Source: Oscillospiraceae bacterium
GTDB taxonomy: Bacteria; Bacillota; Clostridia; Oscillospirales; CAG-272
Direction: 5' to 3'
Length of the DNA: 24,601 nt
NCBI GenBank assembly: GCA_015065395.1
Contig: SVQJ01000005.1
Coordinates: forward strand, 1 to 24,601
The notes beneath the pieces were generated by a model, which was not told the origin of the DNA, searched no databases, and was given only the letters and a program-made list of their open reading frames with translations. Position numbers and translations under genes: made by a program. This document shows positions 15,797 to 23,338 of this stretch, piece by piece (within the stretch, counting starts at the first letter, position 1; every line of letters begins with the position of its first letter).

Positions 15797-16783
15797 TCAT
15801 ACCTCCGTGTCCAAAAGATCGCTGTATACACCGTTTTGCTCTCGCCAAAGGCTCCACGCAGAAAGGAGAGCTTTCGTCGCCTGCACCTTTATGTTCAATT
15901 CAAACATCTTTTTCACATCGCCGCTTGCCTTCGCCTTTTCAAGCTCCGCCTCGTTTATATTCTGATACTGAGATATCAACCACACTTCTCCGTAAAGCGC
16001 CGCAGTCAGCCTTTGTCTTTCGTCGTCATCGGCAGCCTCAAAAGCACTTTTAAGACGGGGAAAGTTATCCATGATAGGCAAGAAATTATTGCTTTTTATG
16101 CGGATGCACTGCTCTCTTGATCCGGTCGTGTTATAGCGAATAGCCGCTCTGAAGCCCATACTGTACATTCCCGCTTCGATCTGAATGGCCTTTTTTTCGG
16201 TTCTGGCAGTTTCGGGGAGTTGCCTGATCCTTTCTGCACAACTGTTGCACATGGATATTGATATCTCTGCAAGTGCTTTTTCAATCTCAACAGGGGAAAG
16301 CTTGATTTTCTTTGCCCTTCTGTATGAAGTTTTAATACAGTCCTTTGCAAATCGGTATGCGTCCAAATAAGAAAGAAGCTTTTTTTTCTCGTCGCCAACG
16401 GCCCCTTCAAGAGCTTTTTCCTTTTCGGCTGTCAAAGCTTCAATATAAGAAACGGCACCGTAATACAGCGCAACATCGGACCTCTCATCTTCCCTTGCCC
16501 TCTCATAGCTTTCCAAAAATTCCTTATTTTCTTTCACAAGCTCATAATATGGTAACAGCAGATAATAAGTGTCATAAAGCTGATCGCGGTGCTTGTTGCA
16601 AAAAAACAGCATATTTGAAACCGCAAGAATACCGCCCAATCTGCTTTTTGCAGCTTTATATTCATTTATGCGAGCGTCCTTACCTTCAGAATCACTTTCA
16701 ATAGATGCGCAAAGCTTTTCTATTTTCTCTGCTTCATCATTGATCATCCCATAAGCAAGCCTGTAAAACTCTGTCTCTTTCAT
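15797..16783 (-). CDS. Helical protein of unknown function, lead gene of the ArsR operon
   Basis: 328 residues, not recognised. It is almost wholly alpha-helical by composition, rich in Glu, Lys and Ala with coiled-coil-like stretches (about residues 110-165 and 275-300) and no TM segment or signal peptide. A cysteine pair CNSC occurs near residue 180, and the central region contains a basic SYRRAKKIKLS. GAAAGGA precedes the ATG at somewhat long spacing. The gene follows a perfect consensus promoter and ends 4 nt before the ArsR-DUF2087 start, so it is the likely functional target of that regulator. Confidence 0.75.
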   Translation of the reverse strand: MKETEFYRLAYGMINDEAEKIEKLCASIESDSEGKDARINEYKAAKSRLGGILAVSNMLFFCNKHRDQLYDTYYLLLPYYELVKENKEFLESYERAREDERSDVALYYGAVSYIEALTAEKEKALEGAVGDEKKKLLSYLDAYRFAKDCIKTSYRRAKKIKLSPVEIEKALAEISISMCNSCAERIRQLPETARTEKKAIQIEAGMYSMGFRAAIRYNTTGSREQCIRIKSNNFLPIMDNFPRLKSAFEAADDDERQRLTAALYGEVWLISQYQNINEAELEKAKASGDVKKMFELNIKVQATKALLSAWSLWREQNGVYSDLLDTEV

Positions 16784-16830
16784 CTAATATCTTTTCCTTT
16801 CTGTAAATTCAAGATCAATCTTACAGTGAT

Positions 16831-16859
16831 ATTATATACATCTAATCACTTTTTGTCAA
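16831..16859 (-). promoter_or_regulatory. Consensus promoter of the ArsR operon
   Basis: On the minus strand: TTGACA (16859-16854), 17 bp, TATAAT (16836-16831), a perfect match. The downstream copy of the ATCTAATCA repeat lies in its spacer and -10 region, and the other copy just upstream of the -35. Confidence 0.85.
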
Positions 16860-16884
16860 CATTAATTTGATATATATCTAATCA
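16834..16884 (-). repeat. Direct repeats around the ArsR operon promoter, candidate operators
   Basis: On the plus strand, ATATACATCTAATCA (16834-16848) and ATATATATCTAATCA (16870-16884) match at 14 of 15 positions, 36 bp apart. A partial third copy, CATCTAATATC, overlaps the start codon region at 16781-16791. Their placement over and upstream of the promoter suggests repressor binding, most simply by the ArsR protein encoded in the operon. Confidence 0.6.
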
Positions 16885-16921
16885 TTCTACCAATGGTTCA
16901 ATATTCCGCCGCGTTGACCGA

Positions 16922-16958
16922 AAAAGCCTTGCGAAAGGAATCCCCTCGCAAGGCTTTT
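16922..16958 (-). terminator. Terminator downstream of the histidine phosphatase gene, probably bidirectional
   Basis: AAAAGCCTTGCG (16922-16933) pairs perfectly with CGCAAGGCTTTT (16947-16958), with T-rich sequence on both sides. It lies 137 nt beyond the phosphatase stop. I see no gene between 16959 and 17095. Confidence 0.8.
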
Positions 16959-17095
16959 ATTTCAAGCTCTTCTCTAAACGTCAGATCATTCTACGCACAT
17001 CGTCTTTTTTGCAAACAGAAGTATTTTACGTTGCAATGCCGCGGATGGGCATACAAAAAGCGCAGAAGGATCATTATAACAAAGCTTACCGCTCT

Positions 17096-17809
17096 TTATA
17101 TCAACCCGTAATTACTCTCCATGCCCTTTGAATAGAGATGGGAGTCTGAGGACAAGGTCAGCACCTTAGGTATGCATTTACCTCTCCCGTTATCTGAAAA
17201 ATCGATAACCGTGACCCCGGTGTGGCACATATCAAAGTGAGTACAAAACATAGGGTAAGGGATATCAAGCACACAGGAAAGGAATATTAGCCCAAAGCCC
17301 TGATGGGCAAAGAGCGCCACCCTTTCATCTCTGCGATCCTTTATAACATACTTGCCGGTGTACCTTTCGTGAACGTAGCCGAGAGATTCAAAAAACAAGT
17401 CAGCCTCCCTGTAAACTCGCTCAACTCCCCTTTTGAAATTGTGATTTGCAAAAAACGGATGCTCGTACCAGCCGTCACCAAGCTCTCTTATCTCAGGACT
17501 TGTAAAAAGCTCCATTGCCTGCTCATCGTGAAAGACCCAGTGATCGCCCGTGCCGTCCCCTTTGGGCAAAGTAAAATCAAGCCAGGTATAGTGCTCGTTT
17601 GCAAAATCAAGGCGCTCTGCCTCAAGCCCGAGAAGCCTGCACGCAGGCTCTGCAGTCTGCATAGCTCTTACCGACGTTGATGTATATATCCTGTCAAGCC
17701 CCGTCCTGTAAAGCTTTTTTCCGAGAGCCAAAGCCTCAGCCTTTCCACGTTCGGTCAGCATATCCGGATCGTATATTGGCTCTCCGTGACGTATGTAATA
17801 AAACAGCAT
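17096..17809 (-). CDS. Histidine phosphatase family protein (phosphoglycerate mutase-like)
   Basis: A cytoplasmic phosphohydrolase of the histidine phosphatase superfamily, 237 residues. The phospho-accepting histidine is H8 in IRHGEP. R48 in STSVRAMQTAE and H169 in FAHQG complete the phosphate pocket, and E72 or a nearby acid may be the proton donor. It is somewhat longer than the smallest family members, with an insertion around residues 75-125 (TWLDFTLPKGDGTGDHW) that probably shapes substrate choice. GAGGTGAG precedes the ATG. It follows the 64-residue protein by 65 nt, probably in one transcript. The substrate cannot be told from sequence; many relatives are broad or act on sugar phosphates. 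Confidence 0.9.
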   Translation of the reverse strand: MLFYYIRHGEPIYDPDMLTERGKAEALALGKKLYRTGLDRIYTSTSVRAMQTAEPACRLLGLEAERLDFANEHYTWLDFTLPKGDGTGDHWVFHDEQAMELFTSPEIRELGDGWYEHPFFANHNFKRGVERVYREADLFFESLGYVHERYTGKYVIKDRRDERVALFAHQGFGLIFLSCVLDIPYPMFCTHFDMCHTGVTVIDFSDNGRGKCIPKVLTLSSDSHLYSKGMESNYGLI

Positions 17810-17874
17810 TTTCTCACCTCATATAAAAGAAATCGCATTTTTTCGGATGATCATATACTACGGGAAACCTGTTT

Positions 17875-18069
17875 TTATTTATTGTACGTATCAACAAAGC
17901 TCCAATAATCATCAACCATTCCGTTTTCCTCTTGCCAGGCATGACATTTGTTAATAACCTCGTCATCTGTCATATCACATATATTTTTCATTCGATATTT
18001 ATATACTTTTTTACTTCTGAAATACTCTCTGGCAATTTTGGCATAATCAGGTTCTCTGTCAAAGCACAT
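17875..18069 (-). CDS. Small protein of unknown function
   Basis: 64 residues from the ATG at 18069, chosen because AAAGGAGG lies eight bases upstream; two earlier in-frame ATGs are too close to, or upstream of, that site. The sequence is charged and soluble: MCFDREPDYAKIAREYF at the start, a basic YKYRMKN patch, then an acidic, tryptophan-containing half. It has no TM segment and no motif I recognise. A good promoter precedes it and the histidine phosphatase follows. Confidence 0.65.
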   Translation of the reverse strand: MCFDREPDYAKIAREYFRSKKVYKYRMKNICDMTDDEVINKCHAWQEENGMVDDYWSFVDTYNK

Positions 18070-18090
18070 TATCATCACCTCCTTTAGATC

Positions 18091-18119
18091 ATTATACCAT
18101 AGCACCGATGCGTATGCAA
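18091..18119 (-). promoter_or_regulatory. Promoter of the small protein and phosphatase pair
   Basis: On the minus strand: TTGCAT (18119-18114), 17 bp, TATAAT (18096-18091), about 20 nt before the ribosome binding site. I see no clear terminator for the upstream restriction-modification operon between 18120 and 18222. Confidence 0.7.
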
Positions 18120-18222
18120 ATTCTGCCTCCCAATATATTTTGTCACCGAATACCGTAGGGATTTTCCTTTGATCTGTTCGGTACGCTCGCTCCCCCTAAG
18201 CATTCTATAGCATCTTATTTCG

Positions 18223-20997
18223 TTAATTTCTGATACATTGATACATCTTCATAAGCGCTGCCACGCAGGCACTCTCAGTCATTGTCTTCACGTCAAAGCC
18301 ATAAGCCTGCATTACAGCGCGGTCGTTAGCTTGATGCGCCTTTCGGAGTTCCGGCGGCATAGCAACTTCATCGTAGAGATCAGCCAGAGAGCAATCGGGG
18401 TAAAGCGCACGGGCATCAAGAATAGCCTGCGCTGTTTCCTCAATTTTCTTTTTCTGTTCGACGGTGGGATTACACCACGGAAAATTGTTATACACAACAT
18501 CATTGGAATACCGGTAATCACTTTTAATTCTGCCGCAAACTGCACGTACCCAAGCCATATGCACATTAGAGGTCAATATGCCGAAGTGATATAGCGTAGC
18601 TTGCGGGATCATATTGTTTGCATCCCCACAAATAACATCTTTTGACATAAAGCCAAAGGGTATATACTTTCTGTTTTCGGAAGTGTGTCGCGGTATTAGA
18701 ATATAATCCGTATTGGGTTGACGCAATTCCATAAAGCGGGTGGGATAATCGGCATATTTACGCGTTGCTTCTTTTGAACTTGCAAGCCGAAAGTCTCTTA
18801 CGGCAGATATACGCTTCATAACATTTGGCATGTGCTTTAATTCTGCAGGAGAAACGCCCTCTATCCACAAACACCAACGATTAATGTTGTGCAAATACTC
18901 GCGCGCGCCATAGAATTTTTTTATGTACTTTTGCGCTTGTGGTTCGATTTTAATAAAATCAGCATACTGTTCGTCATCGAAAAAGAAGTTACCATCATCA
19001 ACAGGACTACTTCCTTTGAGCATTTCGGGCACTTGGGAAATAGGTTTTTTATTGCTTTCCACAAAAACAGTTGGAGCTTCTATAAGATAAAAATTGATAT
19101 TATCTACAAGTTGCATTCTTTCAGAAGAATAAAGCTGCTTTTGTTTATAGTTGGTCGCGGAACTGAATCCAACGATTACACAGTGTACGTGTGCTTTGAT
19201 ACTCGCTTCGCTATCCCAACGGAACGTGCGGTGAGCAAAATCAATATGAATGTTAAAACGATCATAAAGTGGTTTCCATACACCGGCAACCTGTTCGCCC
19301 TGAGTAATAGAGTTTGTAGATACGAAGGCCGTACGGATATTGGTGTTCTGCATCAATTCTGCTGCCTTGAAGTACCAACCGGAAACATAGTCGATTTTGC
19401 CTGCAGTCTTATAAGGTTTACCCTTTTCATCAACATAAATGGAAAGAATATCCTGCTTTTGTTCTGCCGTCTGTAAAGAATATCCTACGAACGGAGGATT
19501 ACCCATAATGTAATCGAGCTTGTCCTTAGATACAACAGTTTCCCAATCGGTGCGGAGTGCATTGCCTTCTACGATGTTGGCATAGGATTTCAGCGGGAGG
19601 AAATCGAGGGACATATTTACAATATCCTCGGTTTCCTTAAGCATCTGGCTTTCTGCAATCCAAAGTGCAGTTTTTGCAACGGTAACAGCAAAATCGTTGA
19701 TCTCAATGCCGTAGAATTGACCGATAGAAACCTTAATCAAACCATCATATCCAAGCAAAATCTGTCCCTGGTTGATAATCTCCAAGGCTTCATTCTCCAA
19801 ACGGCGCAAGGAAATATAGGTTTCGGTCAGGAAGTTTCCGGAACCACAGGCGGGGTCAAAAAATGTAAGCTTTGACAGTTTTTCGCGGAAGGCCTCTGCC
19901 TTATCGTTGCGGATCTTTGGTACTTTCAGTGCCTTGATCTCTGCAATTTCCTCCCGAAGTTCATCCAGGAACAGCGGGTCAATTACTTTATGGATATTCT
20001 CAATGGAAGTATAATGCATTCCTCCACTGCGGCGTGTTTCGGGATTCAAAGTTGATTCAAATACAGCGCCAAAGATGGTTGGGCTGATCTGTGACCAGTC
20101 AAAATCCTCGCTTGCATTATGCAGGAGGAGATCAACGATATCCTGCGTAAAATTAGGGATTTCTATATTTTCGTCAGCGAAGAGCCCTCCGTTCACATAA
20201 GGGAACGCCGCCAAAGCATCATCCATATAAGGATCTCGGTCTTTTGATTTCGTATCAAGCACACAAAAAAGATCAATGAGGGCACGCCGCACATCCTTGA
20301 TTTGAAAGCTCTTTATGTAGTTGTAAAATTTCAAATGATCACCGAAAATGCCTGCGTCTTCAGCATAAAGGCAAAATACAAGACGTACACAGAGCATATT
20401 CAGAGAGCGCAGAGTTTCTTCACTGTCGGGATGAATGTACTGTTTCAAAATGGCATCGTACAGCTTGCCTACAAGCTCACCTGCTTTGATGGAGATCTGT
20501 TCCTCACGGTGCAGAAGCTCGCTTTTTTCTTCCACAAGGAACTGCAGACGATAATGCTCCTTACCGAGATCTTTCAATAAGATGCTTTCCGGCTCACCGG
20601 TAGGCTTCTCCATATCGTAGATAAGGAATTCTTCAAAATTGCAGGTGATGATCCAACGGGGACGCTGTGAGTAAGGCAATGCCGCCGAATATCTCTGTGC
20701 CTGTTGGAAGGGGTTGAGCAAAGTCCCATCGGATTGGCGGATAGGACTGCGTAGATTAAGCCCCTTCTTTTTCTGTTCAATGAGTACATGTGTCGAGGGT
20801 ATATGACCGTCAATAAAACTCGTATGGTCAAGCTTCACACGTTCCTCAAAAAATATAAACTTTTCGGGCTCTGAAATACCAAGAACATCACGTGCAAGAG
20901 AAAGCCAAAAAGACTGGCAGTCGCTCTTTTCGTCACCGCGATCTTTCCAATATTCTGCAAAGGCTTTTGCTGCCCTTTTTCTCTCTGTATCTGTCAT
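18223..20997 (-). CDS. MmeI-like type IIL restriction-modification enzyme (fused nuclease and N6-adenine methyltransferase)
   Basis: 924 residues, the length of MmeI-family single-chain enzymes that both cut and methylate DNA. N-terminal nuclease: D63 in FIDGHIPST followed by IEQKK (E74, K76), the PD-(D/E)xK pattern of the family. A helical connector spans about 150-325, with GMHYT at 326-330. Methyltransferase motif I is FDPACGSGNF (380-389) and motif IV is NPPF (500-503), an N6-adenine type; the target recognition region would lie C-terminal, about 620-830. GGAGAG precedes the ATG. It starts 18 nt after the two-TM protein gene, third in an operon led by an excisionase-like HTH. All visible catalytic residues are intact. 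The recognition site is not predictable by eye. Confidence 0.9.
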   Translation of the reverse strand: MTDTERKRAAKAFAEYWKDRGDEKSDCQSFWLSLARDVLGISEPEKFIFFEERVKLDHTSFIDGHIPSTHVLIEQKKKGLNLRSPIRQSDGTLLNPFQQAQRYSAALPYSQRPRWIITCNFEEFLIYDMEKPTGEPESILLKDLGKEHYRLQFLVEEKSELLHREEQISIKAGELVGKLYDAILKQYIHPDSEETLRSLNMLCVRLVFCLYAEDAGIFGDHLKFYNYIKSFQIKDVRRALIDLFCVLDTKSKDRDPYMDDALAAFPYVNGGLFADENIEIPNFTQDIVDLLLHNASEDFDWSQISPTIFGAVFESTLNPETRRSGGMHYTSIENIHKVIDPLFLDELREEIAEIKALKVPKIRNDKAEAFREKLSKLTFFDPACGSGNFLTETYISLRRLENEALEIINQGQILLGYDGLIKVSIGQFYGIEINDFAVTVAKTALWIAESQMLKETEDIVNMSLDFLPLKSYANIVEGNALRTDWETVVSKDKLDYIMGNPPFVGYSLQTAEQKQDILSIYVDEKGKPYKTAGKIDYVSGWYFKAAELMQNTNIRTAFVSTNSITQGEQVAGVWKPLYDRFNIHIDFAHRTFRWDSEASIKAHVHCVIVGFSSATNYKQKQLYSSERMQLVDNINFYLIEAPTVFVESNKKPISQVPEMLKGSSPVDDGNFFFDDEQYADFIKIEPQAQKYIKKFYGAREYLHNINRWCLWIEGVSPAELKHMPNVMKRISAVRDFRLASSKEATRKYADYPTRFMELRQPNTDYILIPRHTSENRKYIPFGFMSKDVICGDANNMIPQATLYHFGILTSNVHMAWVRAVCGRIKSDYRYSNDVVYNNFPWCNPTVEQKKKIEETAQAILDARALYPDCSLADLYDEVAMPPELRKAHQANDRAVMQAYGFDVKTMTESACVAALMKMYQCIRN

Positions 20998-21015
20998 AGT
21001 TTATCTCTCCTATAA

Positions 21016-21963
21016 TCAAAAAGCGCTTTCTTCATCCATAGAGCCGTTAATGCATCTAAGTTGAGAAAAGACGGGAGCCTTTTTCTCATATTGAATTTCT
21101 TTTCTAAAATAAATTTTTGAACGAAATTCTTCAATTCTATCGGATAGATCATCAAATTTCCTTTGATATACAGCCGTCCATTCTCTGCCATCGTTTTGAG
21201 TCGTTTTTGTTTCAAAAAAGAAATCATTGAGTTCTATAATCTTTTTGCAACAAACACCGAAGTTACCTTTTCCATCCTTCACCATATCAAAGTGAAATAC
21301 TTCTAATTTTATTTTATTTCTATATTCTTGAAGTTTGGAATAAATCGACTCAAAAGCAAAGAGACGGATCTTTTTATTACTGAAAAGGAAATCTAAATTG
21401 CCGTACGCATTTGATAAATCTTCCAAATCGATTTTTGATGCGGCAATATACATATCCATATACTTCATAAACATATTGCTATAATCTTCAATACGCTCAT
21501 TATAAATTTGAATCAAGATTGCTTCGATATCATCACTCTCTGAGAAAGACATTGGTTCATTTTCTTGCATCCAAGCAATATAAGCATCACGTTTTTTATG
21601 AATTGTCTCAATTCCTAATGCTTTAGCAGTTTCACCGTCACACTTTTCCCATTGTTTGTTGTGCTGTTCTTCCGATATGCAGTCCAATATCAAATCTTGG
21701 GGTTGGTCCAACTTCAACAGTTTGATCTTCCTGAGTTGCACATAAACTTTATATGCAGCTCTTAAAAAATCTTCCATTGCCTTCCTGCGTTCTGCAAAGT
21801 ATTCTATCAATGACATAATAAATCCAAGCAACGCACTACCGAAGATTGCCATTGAAATATCGTACATGAGCTTAATGCAAAAACAATTTGCAATTATAGC
21901 ACTGATTAACGAAACAGCAGAAATTCCAGCAGTAACAAAAGTTACCCATTTTTGTGCTTTCAT
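21016..21963 (-). CDS. Two-TM protein of unknown function in the restriction-modification operon
   Basis: 315 residues from the ATG at 21963, which has AAAGGA eight bases upstream. The open frame extends further, to an ATG at 22110, but that part overlaps the HTH gene and reads as its shadow. Two hydrophobic helices at about residues 6-29 and 35-56 form a hairpin. A long cytosolic helical domain follows, with aromatic-rich stretches (YSNMFMKYMDMYIA) and no enzyme motif I know. The architecture recalls two-TM effectors such as SLATT proteins, but I cannot see a specific family match. The gene appears AT-richer than its neighbours. It lies 13 nt after the HTH gene and 18 nt before the MmeI-like gene, so it is part of that system. 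Confidence 0.75.
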   Translation of the reverse strand: MKAQKWVTFVTAGISAVSLISAIIANCFCIKLMYDISMAIFGSALLGFIMSLIEYFAERRKAMEDFLRAAYKVYVQLRKIKLLKLDQPQDLILDCISEEQHNKQWEKCDGETAKALGIETIHKKRDAYIAWMQENEPMSFSESDDIEAILIQIYNERIEDYSNMFMKYMDMYIAASKIDLEDLSNAYGNLDFLFSNKKIRLFAFESIYSKLQEYRNKIKLEVFHFDMVKDGKGNFGVCCKKIIELNDFFFETKTTQNDGREWTAVYQRKFDDLSDRIEEFRSKIYFRKEIQYEKKAPVFSQLRCINGSMDEESAF

Positions 21964-21976
21964 ACTCTGAATCCTT

Positions 21977-22183
21977 TCATTTAGCAGATTTGTCAGCTGC
22001 TTTGCCGCTCTTAATCCATGCGTCAACTTCGCTTGTCTTAAACTTCCAACTACGCCCCACCTTGCTTGCGGGCATCTTCTTTTCATTGATCCAAGTGAGC
22101 AGGGTGTCACGGCTTACACCAAGATACTCACACATTTCTTTGGTGGAGCACCAACGTTCGGGCATGTTTTTTAATTCTTGCAT
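21977..22183 (-). CDS. Excisionase-type helix-turn-helix protein (HTH_17)
   Basis: 68 residues. WCSTKEMCEYLGVSRDTLLT and KKMPASKVGRSWKFKTSEVD form the compact winged HTH typical of the excisionase/MerR-like HTH_17 family (PF12728). GGAGAGG precedes the ATG and a good promoter lies upstream. Although the family name recalls excisionases, such proteins often head restriction-modification operons. Here it probably regulates the two genes behind it. It could also be a recombination directionality factor for the nearby attachment site, but it lies on the wrong side of the tRNA fragment for that. Confidence 0.85.
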   Translation of the reverse strand: MQELKNMPERWCSTKEMCEYLGVSRDTLLTWINEKKMPASKVGRSWKFKTSEVDAWIKSGKAADKSAK

Positions 22184-22219
22184 GATAAACCTCTCCGTTT
22201 AGACAATTTTACATAATAT

Positions 22220-22248
22220 ATTATATCGTATTAACTTGCTTTTTCCAA
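22220..22248 (-). promoter_or_regulatory. Promoter of the restriction-modification operon
   Basis: On the minus strand: TTGGAA (22248-22243), 17 bp, TATAAT (22225-22220), about 25 nt before the ribosome binding site. Nothing notable is seen between 22249 and 22350 except a tandem GCGGAGTTAT near 22258-22276. Confidence 0.65.
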
Positions 22249-22350
22249 TGGGTTATTGCGGAGTTATGCGGAGTTAAATAGAAATAATTTGTAAATTGCC
22301 GAATTTGATTTAACATTTAATGCGATAATATTGTTTTATAAAACGAAAAT

Positions 22351-22394
22351 GCCATAGTACAGAACTCAAATAAATTCTATACTATGGCTTTCTT
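22351..22394 (+). terminator. Stem-loop with T-rich flank, possible terminator
   Basis: GCCATAGTA (22351-22359) pairs with TACTATGGC (22380-22388), then one mismatch and AGAA/TTCT. TTTCTT follows on the plus side and ATTTTCGTTTT on the minus side, so direction is ambiguous. The stretch 22395-22574 holds no gene I can support. A minus-strand frame there is short and lies in sequence resembling intergenic repeats (TTCGACAG, GGGTGTGTTTT). Confidence 0.45.
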
Positions 22395-22574
22395 CGCACG
22401 CGTCAATCGGGTGTTTTCATCGAATATTCAAGATATCCTTATGACAACCTGCCTTTGGGTGTGTTTTCAGACTGTCGAAAAAGGCGCAGAACGCAGAAAA
22501 GTCATAGCAAAGCGTGACAAAAAACAAACTCTGCCGATTAAATAGACTGATATTATAATTCACAAAAGCCATAA

Positions 22575-22606
22575 GAGCCCCCTGTTTTTCCAGGGGGCTC
22601 AAGCTT
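22575..22606 (+). terminator. GC-rich hairpin, terminator-like
   Basis: GAGCCCCCTG (22575-22584) pairs perfectly with CAGGGGGCTC (22591-22600) across a TTTTTC loop, followed by AAGCTTTT. No gene in this window obviously reads into it. Confidence 0.55.
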
Positions 22607-22608
22607 TT

Positions 22609-22717
22609 CGTTTTTCGGGTCTCTGTCGTACCTTTGTACGCCGACGAGCCCCGAAAAACGAAATCTGCACCCTTCTCGACAGCCCGAAGCAGCTTGTCGA
22701 TACTTTATCGACAAGCT
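22609..22717 (+). repeat. Multi-hairpin intergenic repeat, copy D (5' module only)
   Basis: CGTTTTTCGGG (22609-22619) pairs with CCCGAAAAACG (22650-22660) around an inner CGTAC/GTACG stem. A linker matching copy A and the 12-bp stem AGCTTGTCGATA (22691-22717) follow. Positions 22654-22718 equal positions 1-66 with two substitutions and one deletion. After this point the copy diverges from A and runs into a different hairpin. Confidence 0.8.
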
Positions 22718-22718
22718 G

Positions 22719-22747
22719 AAAACACACCCGATTGGGTGTGTTTTTTT
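22719..22747 (-). terminator. Terminator-like hairpin 1 of a near-identical pair
   Basis: AAAACACACCC (22719-22729) pairs with GGGTGTGTTTT (22734-22744), followed on the plus strand by a T-run. The second copy at 22952-22993 differs mainly in the loop and outer stem. Confidence 0.7.
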
Positions 22748-22748
22748 C

Positions 22749-22771
22749 TGGCACCCGTGCTGGGCTCGGTC
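22749..22771 (-). pseudogene. Decayed tRNA 3' end (possible)
   Basis: On the minus strand, GAGCCCAGCACGGGTGCCA resembles GAGCCCAGCAGGGGGAGCCA, the 3' end of the tRNA-Asn fragment at 22990-23036. As there, it is followed directly by an AAACACACCC/GGGTGTGTTT hairpin. No T-loop or upstream tRNA structure remains. It may be a remnant of duplication or of an earlier integration. Confidence 0.4.
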
Positions 22772-22951
22772 TATGACCCGACGTTCGATATGGTCGCCTC
22801 GTCAAGCGCTAACGGCTTTCCGATGCTCCCTATCTCTCGTCTCTCAGGCGCCTCGCTCTATCTCGCACTGCGAGCGCTCGGTGCCTTCGTCCAACTCCAA
22901 CCTGTCGCGGCATAGCCGCTGCAGCTTGTGCGGCTGAACTCAACATGAAAA
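22772..22951. other. GC-rich non-coding spacer between the two terminator copies
   Basis: Visibly GC-richer than its surroundings and without a credible gene. Small stems are present (CTCGC/GCGAG at 22862-22874; AGCCGC/GCGGCT at 22914-22935). It resembles a degenerate structured or repeat sequence; I cannot assign it. Confidence 0.4.
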
Positions 22952-23036
<85 letters not shown>

Positions 23037-23049
23037 GACGGCTCTAAAT

Positions 23050-23153
23050 GTCCACTGTTTTTTTTGCGTCCATTAGCTCCATTTTGCCTCAAATTAATGG
23101 ACATATTGGAACTTATGGACATTCCCATCGTCCATAGTTTGCACCTCGTCCAT
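23050..23153. repeat. Three pairs of GTCCAY hexamers with fixed 18-bp period
   Basis: GTCCAC at 23050 and GTCCAT at 23068; ATGGAC (inverted) at 23097 and 23115; GTCCAT at 23130 and 23148. Each pair is exactly 18 bp start to start, with unrelated 12-bp spacers, and the middle pair is reversed. They sit beside the tRNA fragment on the presumed element side. Arm-type integrase or excisionase sites are the likeliest reading. Confidence 0.75.
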
Positions 23154-23158
23154 TTTTC

Positions 23159-23282
23159 TTTACTTCGCGTTTTACTTCATTTTACTTCAAACCACGAATT
23201 TCTGAAAACTTGGAACCAACGAGCATAGATAAAAACGACGCAGGAAAACGGTTATTTTTTTACTTCAAAATTTACTTCAAAT
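23159..23282 (+). repeat. Five TTTACTTC repeats, candidate integrase arm sites
   Basis: Copies start at 23159 (followed by G), 23171, 23181, 23259 and 23271. Spacings are 12, 10, 78 and 12 bp, giving a cluster of three and a cluster of two with near one-helical-turn phasing. This resembles the clustered arm-type sites of tyrosine recombinases. Confidence 0.7.
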
Positions 23283-23289
23283 CTCTTTT

Positions 23290-23314
23290 ACAAGCTCTTC
23301 GAAGCTTGTTTTTA
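23290..23314 (+). terminator. Short hairpin with T-run at the edge of the repeat region
   Basis: ACAAGCT (23290-23296) pairs with AGCTTGT (23303-23309), followed by TTTTT on the plus strand. It is oriented against the macro-domain gene, so it would stop rightward transcription rather than end that gene. Confidence 0.5.
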
Positions 23315-23338
23315 TTATATCATGCTTAGCTATAATAA

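Noticed and set aside
18223..20997. BREX PglX or a type I HsdM subunit
   Set aside because: The N-terminal D-x-ExK nuclease, the single-chain length and the motif order fit the MmeI-like type IIL group, and no BREX or HsdR/HsdS genes are nearby.
21964..22110. N-terminal extension of the two-TM protein
   Set aside because: It overlaps the HTH gene in another frame and reads like its shadow; a good ribosome site supports the internal start at 21963.
22417..22602. Minus-strand frame of 61 codons
   Set aside because: It overlaps a perfect hairpin and repeat-like intergenic sequence; low complexity and no supporting context beyond a G-run near an internal ATG.
23159..23282. CRISPR array
   Set aside because: The repeat unit is only 8-9 bp with irregular 10, 12 and 78 bp spacing and no spacer-sized unique segments or cas genes.
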